DNA of 8,865 nucleotides from Latescibacteria bacterium UBA6620 (lineage in GTDB: Bacteria > Latescibacterota > UBA2968): assembly GCA_002433075.1 (NCBI GenBank), contig DJHM01000011.1, positions 71,877 through 80,741 on the forward strand. The letters are read 5' to 3'. The notes under the pieces were generated by a model, which was not told where the DNA came from, did no database searches, and saw only the letters and a list, made by a program, of their open reading frames with translations. Position numbers and translations under genes: made by a program. This document shows positions 6,942 through 8,865 of this stretch, one piece after another. How positions within the stretch are numbered: position 1 is the stretch's first letter; each line of letters begins with the position of its first letter.

Positions 6942-7466
6942 CGAGTCGAGGCGTTCTGTTGTAGGCAGGCAGTCTGGCTGAGAAGGTAGAGGATATACCC
7001 GTGAACAGAAAGCGTCGAAGGACCCTGTCGATCGGTCTCCTGTTTCTGGCCGGGACGACCGGTGTGGCCTGGGACGATAGGGCTGAAATTCTGAAAGGGA
7101 TCGGCGATCGGCAGGGGCTGCTTGTTGCCGCACTGTTCTGGGGCGTGCGACACTTCATCAAGACGTCCAACGCACGATACGTGGCCGCCTGCTGTGCGCT
7201 CGCAGCGATGGTCGCGATGCCAGTAACGACGCTGGTCGCCACGATGCCCTCCCCCTCGGATCCCGTCGTCGTGTGGACCGAGCCGATGGCGTCTCGAAGT
7301 CCCGTTCCAGTGATTTCGAGGGAACTGAGCGAGATCTATCGACCTGACGCGCGTCCACTGCGAACCGATAGTCCCGATCTCTGGCGACGCCTTTCCGGTC
7401 ATTTTCACCGGAACCTGCCGGCTGTTGTTCTTTTCTGGCAGATCAGCGTGCTCCTTCTCTCCCTTC

Positions 7467-7488
7467 GACTCGTGGGAGACTCGTGGGT
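7467..7488 (+). repeat. 11-bp tandem direct repeat at the M56 deletion junction
   Basis: gactcgtggga (7467-7477) is followed at once by gactcgtgggt (7478-7488), with one mismatch. In the protein this is the point where a membrane segment (LLLSLRLVGDS) meets WVSRCFREERERCCDD. In M56 proteins the HExxH protease segment normally lies between these parts. Confidence 0.8.
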
Positions 7489-7795
7489 CTCCCGGTGCTT
7501 TCGCGAGGAGCGGGAACGATGCTGCGATGATGTGGTGATCGCGCATACGGATCGAAAGGTCTACGCGAAAGCGCTCGTCGCACTCGAACACTTCCGAAGT
7601 TCGATCCTGGCCGCCGCGGCGACGGACGACTCCCTCGTCTCTCGTGTAAAGCGACTGCTCGTCTACGATGGCGGAGAACCACGCAACTGGGGTCGCCTGA
7701 CCTTAAACAATCTCGTCAGCGTATTGGCCGCCGTGGCCATCTTGACCGTCGTGGTCGATGCAACCCGCGATACCGAAGCCGCCTCGGATACGCCA

Positions 7796-8820
7796 ATGGA
7801 TGTCGCCGTTGACGTCAGCCCGGCCCTCCCCCACGTGGGGGCGACCCTCGCCTCGTGCACGACCCCGATGATGCAGATTCTGGGTTCGGAAGACTGGTCG
7901 ATGGCAAGTTCGCAGGGTGTACTGGGCCACGCTTTCCATTTCAAGACGAAGGAAGGCGGGGGGGCCGTGATGCACGACAATATCGATTGGGGTCTCGCGC
8001 TCGGCACGCTCAAGAAACTTGCGAATTTCCGGTCTACGGTACGGCCAAGAATAAACCCAAAGATCGAGCGACAGCCGAGCGGGAAGCTAGGGATACCGTG
8101 CGAGAGAGCCTGGCCAGGGACGTCCCCGCTCTCGTGTGGCAGCCGACGACGCCTGAAATGAAAGCCAAAGGCGCGCACGCCTACTGCTGGGGCCTGATCG
8201 TCGGCTACAACGAGTCGGATGAGACGTACACGCTCCGCCATCCGAACTTTCCCGAAACCTACAAGATTCGCTATGACGAGATCGGGCTCGGGGATGGCGC
8301 ACAGAAGTTCGAGATCCTGGTCTTCGACAAGCCCGTCGCTCAAGACAACCGGGCGAGACATCTTCGGGCCCTGCAGAACGGTGTTGCATTTGCGCACGGC
8401 ACATGCTACTCCAACCCGCAATTCATCAAAGACAAGGGAGAGTCGACGAACCCCTATGGCTTTGCCGCCCACGATCTCTGGCGGAGCGCGTTCGACTCTG
8501 CTGGTGTCCCTCTTGAAACCTCACGATACCAAGCCGAGATCCTGAGAGATCGGCTTCGCCTCGCAGCATCCTACACCCGAAGTCTCATCGAGCATCTGGC
8601 GGAAGCGGTGGAGTCTCTCGACGCTGTGGCCGGGAAGTACGAAGCCTAACTCGAATCCCTCGAGACCCTCTACGATCTCTGCGCCGCCGCGACAGAAGCG
8701 GATGCGTGGACCGCAGAGGGACGGTCCGATGCCCAACGGCTCATCGTCGGAGCGCTCGCCTCCGAGCAAGAAGCCATCGCCCAAATCGAAACCTTGCTGA
8801 AGACCTTTCGCATAGACTGA
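7796..8820 (+). other. Papain-like (BtrH_N/C39-like plus helical tail) domain of the composite gene
   Basis: The domain can be read from an in-frame ATG at 7796 and may once have been a separate gene. No good SD site precedes that ATG. The N-terminal helix carries SCTTPM (codon for Cys at 7856-7858), the His codon is 8176-8178 in HAYCWGLIVGYN, and TLRHPNF follows on the next strand. YGFAAHDLWRSAF then leads into a helical tail that looks like the DUF4872-type extension of BtrH relatives. Such proteins are acyl- or peptidyl-transferring cysteine enzymes, or inactive relatives. Frame corrections are needed near 8027-8040 and at 8647. Confidence 0.55.
8647..8649 (+). other. Premature TAA inside the helical tail of the composite gene
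   Basis: The codon lies between GCC and CTC. A single change from TAC or TAT would create it. Fifty-six further in-frame codons downstream have coding-like composition and end in a natural TGA at 8818-8820. Confidence 0.7.
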
Positions 8821-8865
8821 GGGTCGAAGCCACGCTCTTGCCAGGGTAGGGCCACGGCATGCCGT

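Larger units (their letters stand above)
7001..8820 (+). pseudogene. Composite gene: M56/BlaR1-like membrane fragment fused to a papain-like (BtrH/C39-type) domain; one frameshift, one nonsense codon
   Basis: The gene starts at GTG 7001 with AGAGGA about 7 nt upstream. Residues 1-265 resemble an M56 (BlaR1) sensor-protease membrane region. Hydrophobic stretches lie near 9-24, 61-82, 140-157 and 236-254; NARYVAACCALAA is the usual second segment; and CFREERERCCDD (CCDD at 174-177) is the motif after the protease site. The HExxH part is absent. From Met266 the sequence changes to a cysteine-hydrolase-like fold: LPHVGATLASCTTPM with Cys286, then a one-base frameshift near 8027-8040, then GAHAYCWGLIVGY with His393 (reconstructed). 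TAA at 8647-8649 follows GKYEA, but the frame continues as ESLETLYDLCAAA through a helical tail to TGA at 8818-8820. The length plus one base is 1821, exactly 607 codons. As read today the first frame gives 386 residues ending at 8161. The domain names rest on motif memory and are less certain than the lesions. Confidence 0.75.

Noticed and set aside
8027..8040. Programmed -1 frameshifting in the composite gene
   Set aside because: The direction is right, but no X XXY YYZ slippery heptamer is in register and I see no obvious downstream stem.
168..8649. Stop-codon reassignment (TAG or TAA read as an amino acid)
   Set aside because: TAG ends the first GNAT and the SDR, and TAA ends the second GNAT, all at sensible places. 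The frameshifts also would not be explained.
8854..8865. Perfect 12-nt palindrome acggcatgccgt at the window end
   Set aside because: It is cut by the window edge and has no partner element, so it cannot be told from chance.

Overview
The window looks like a chromosomal stretch of a free-living or host-associated, moderately GC-rich, uncultivated-type bacterium. Genes are tightly packed, with Shine-Dalgarno sites and ATG/GTG/TTG starts. Gene content is typical of sugar-acid/hydroxy-acid catabolism: an enolase-superfamily dehydratase, an Ldh2-type dehydrogenase, a PanE-type reductase and an SDR. The phylum cannot be fixed from sequence alone. Short intergenic tandem repeats and this gene mix recall environmental metagenome bins, but that is only an impression. 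TAG, TAA and TGA all close intact genes here, so the genetic code looks standard.

Layout. On the minus strand, an enolase-superfamily gene (12-1115) lies downstream of a GNAT acetyltransferase (1197-1967). A second, unrelated-subfamily GNAT (2101-2601, plus) is divergent from the first. It converges, 7 nt apart, on an APH-type kinase pseudogene (2609-3542, minus). The APH gene is the last of a co-directional minus-strand set of Ldh2-type dehydrogenase (4706-5833), ketopantoate-reductase-like protein (3664-4644) and APH kinase. A 301-nt non-coding gap separates this set from a divergent SDR oxidoreductase (6135-6941, plus). The SDR is followed by a broken composite gene (7001-8820, plus): a membrane M56/BlaR1-like fragment joined to a papain-like (BtrH/C39-type) domain.

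The most striking property is that three of eight genes are broken although their protein sequence on both sides of each lesion still reads as a family member. The enolase gene carries two adjacent in-frame stops (TAG TAA) where the family normally reads Tyr-Glu, explicable as a TG to GT swap. The APH gene needs two one-base corrections. The composite gene needs one one-base correction and one TAA to be read through (probably an original Tyr). All three frameshifts have the same sign (one base missing). In addition, the M56 part lacks the whole HExxH region, and an 11-bp tandem repeat sits exactly at that junction. These are either very young pseudogenes or base-level assembly errors; the M56 deletion and fusion are not explained by sequencing error. 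I saw no RNA gene, CRISPR array, transposase or phage gene.
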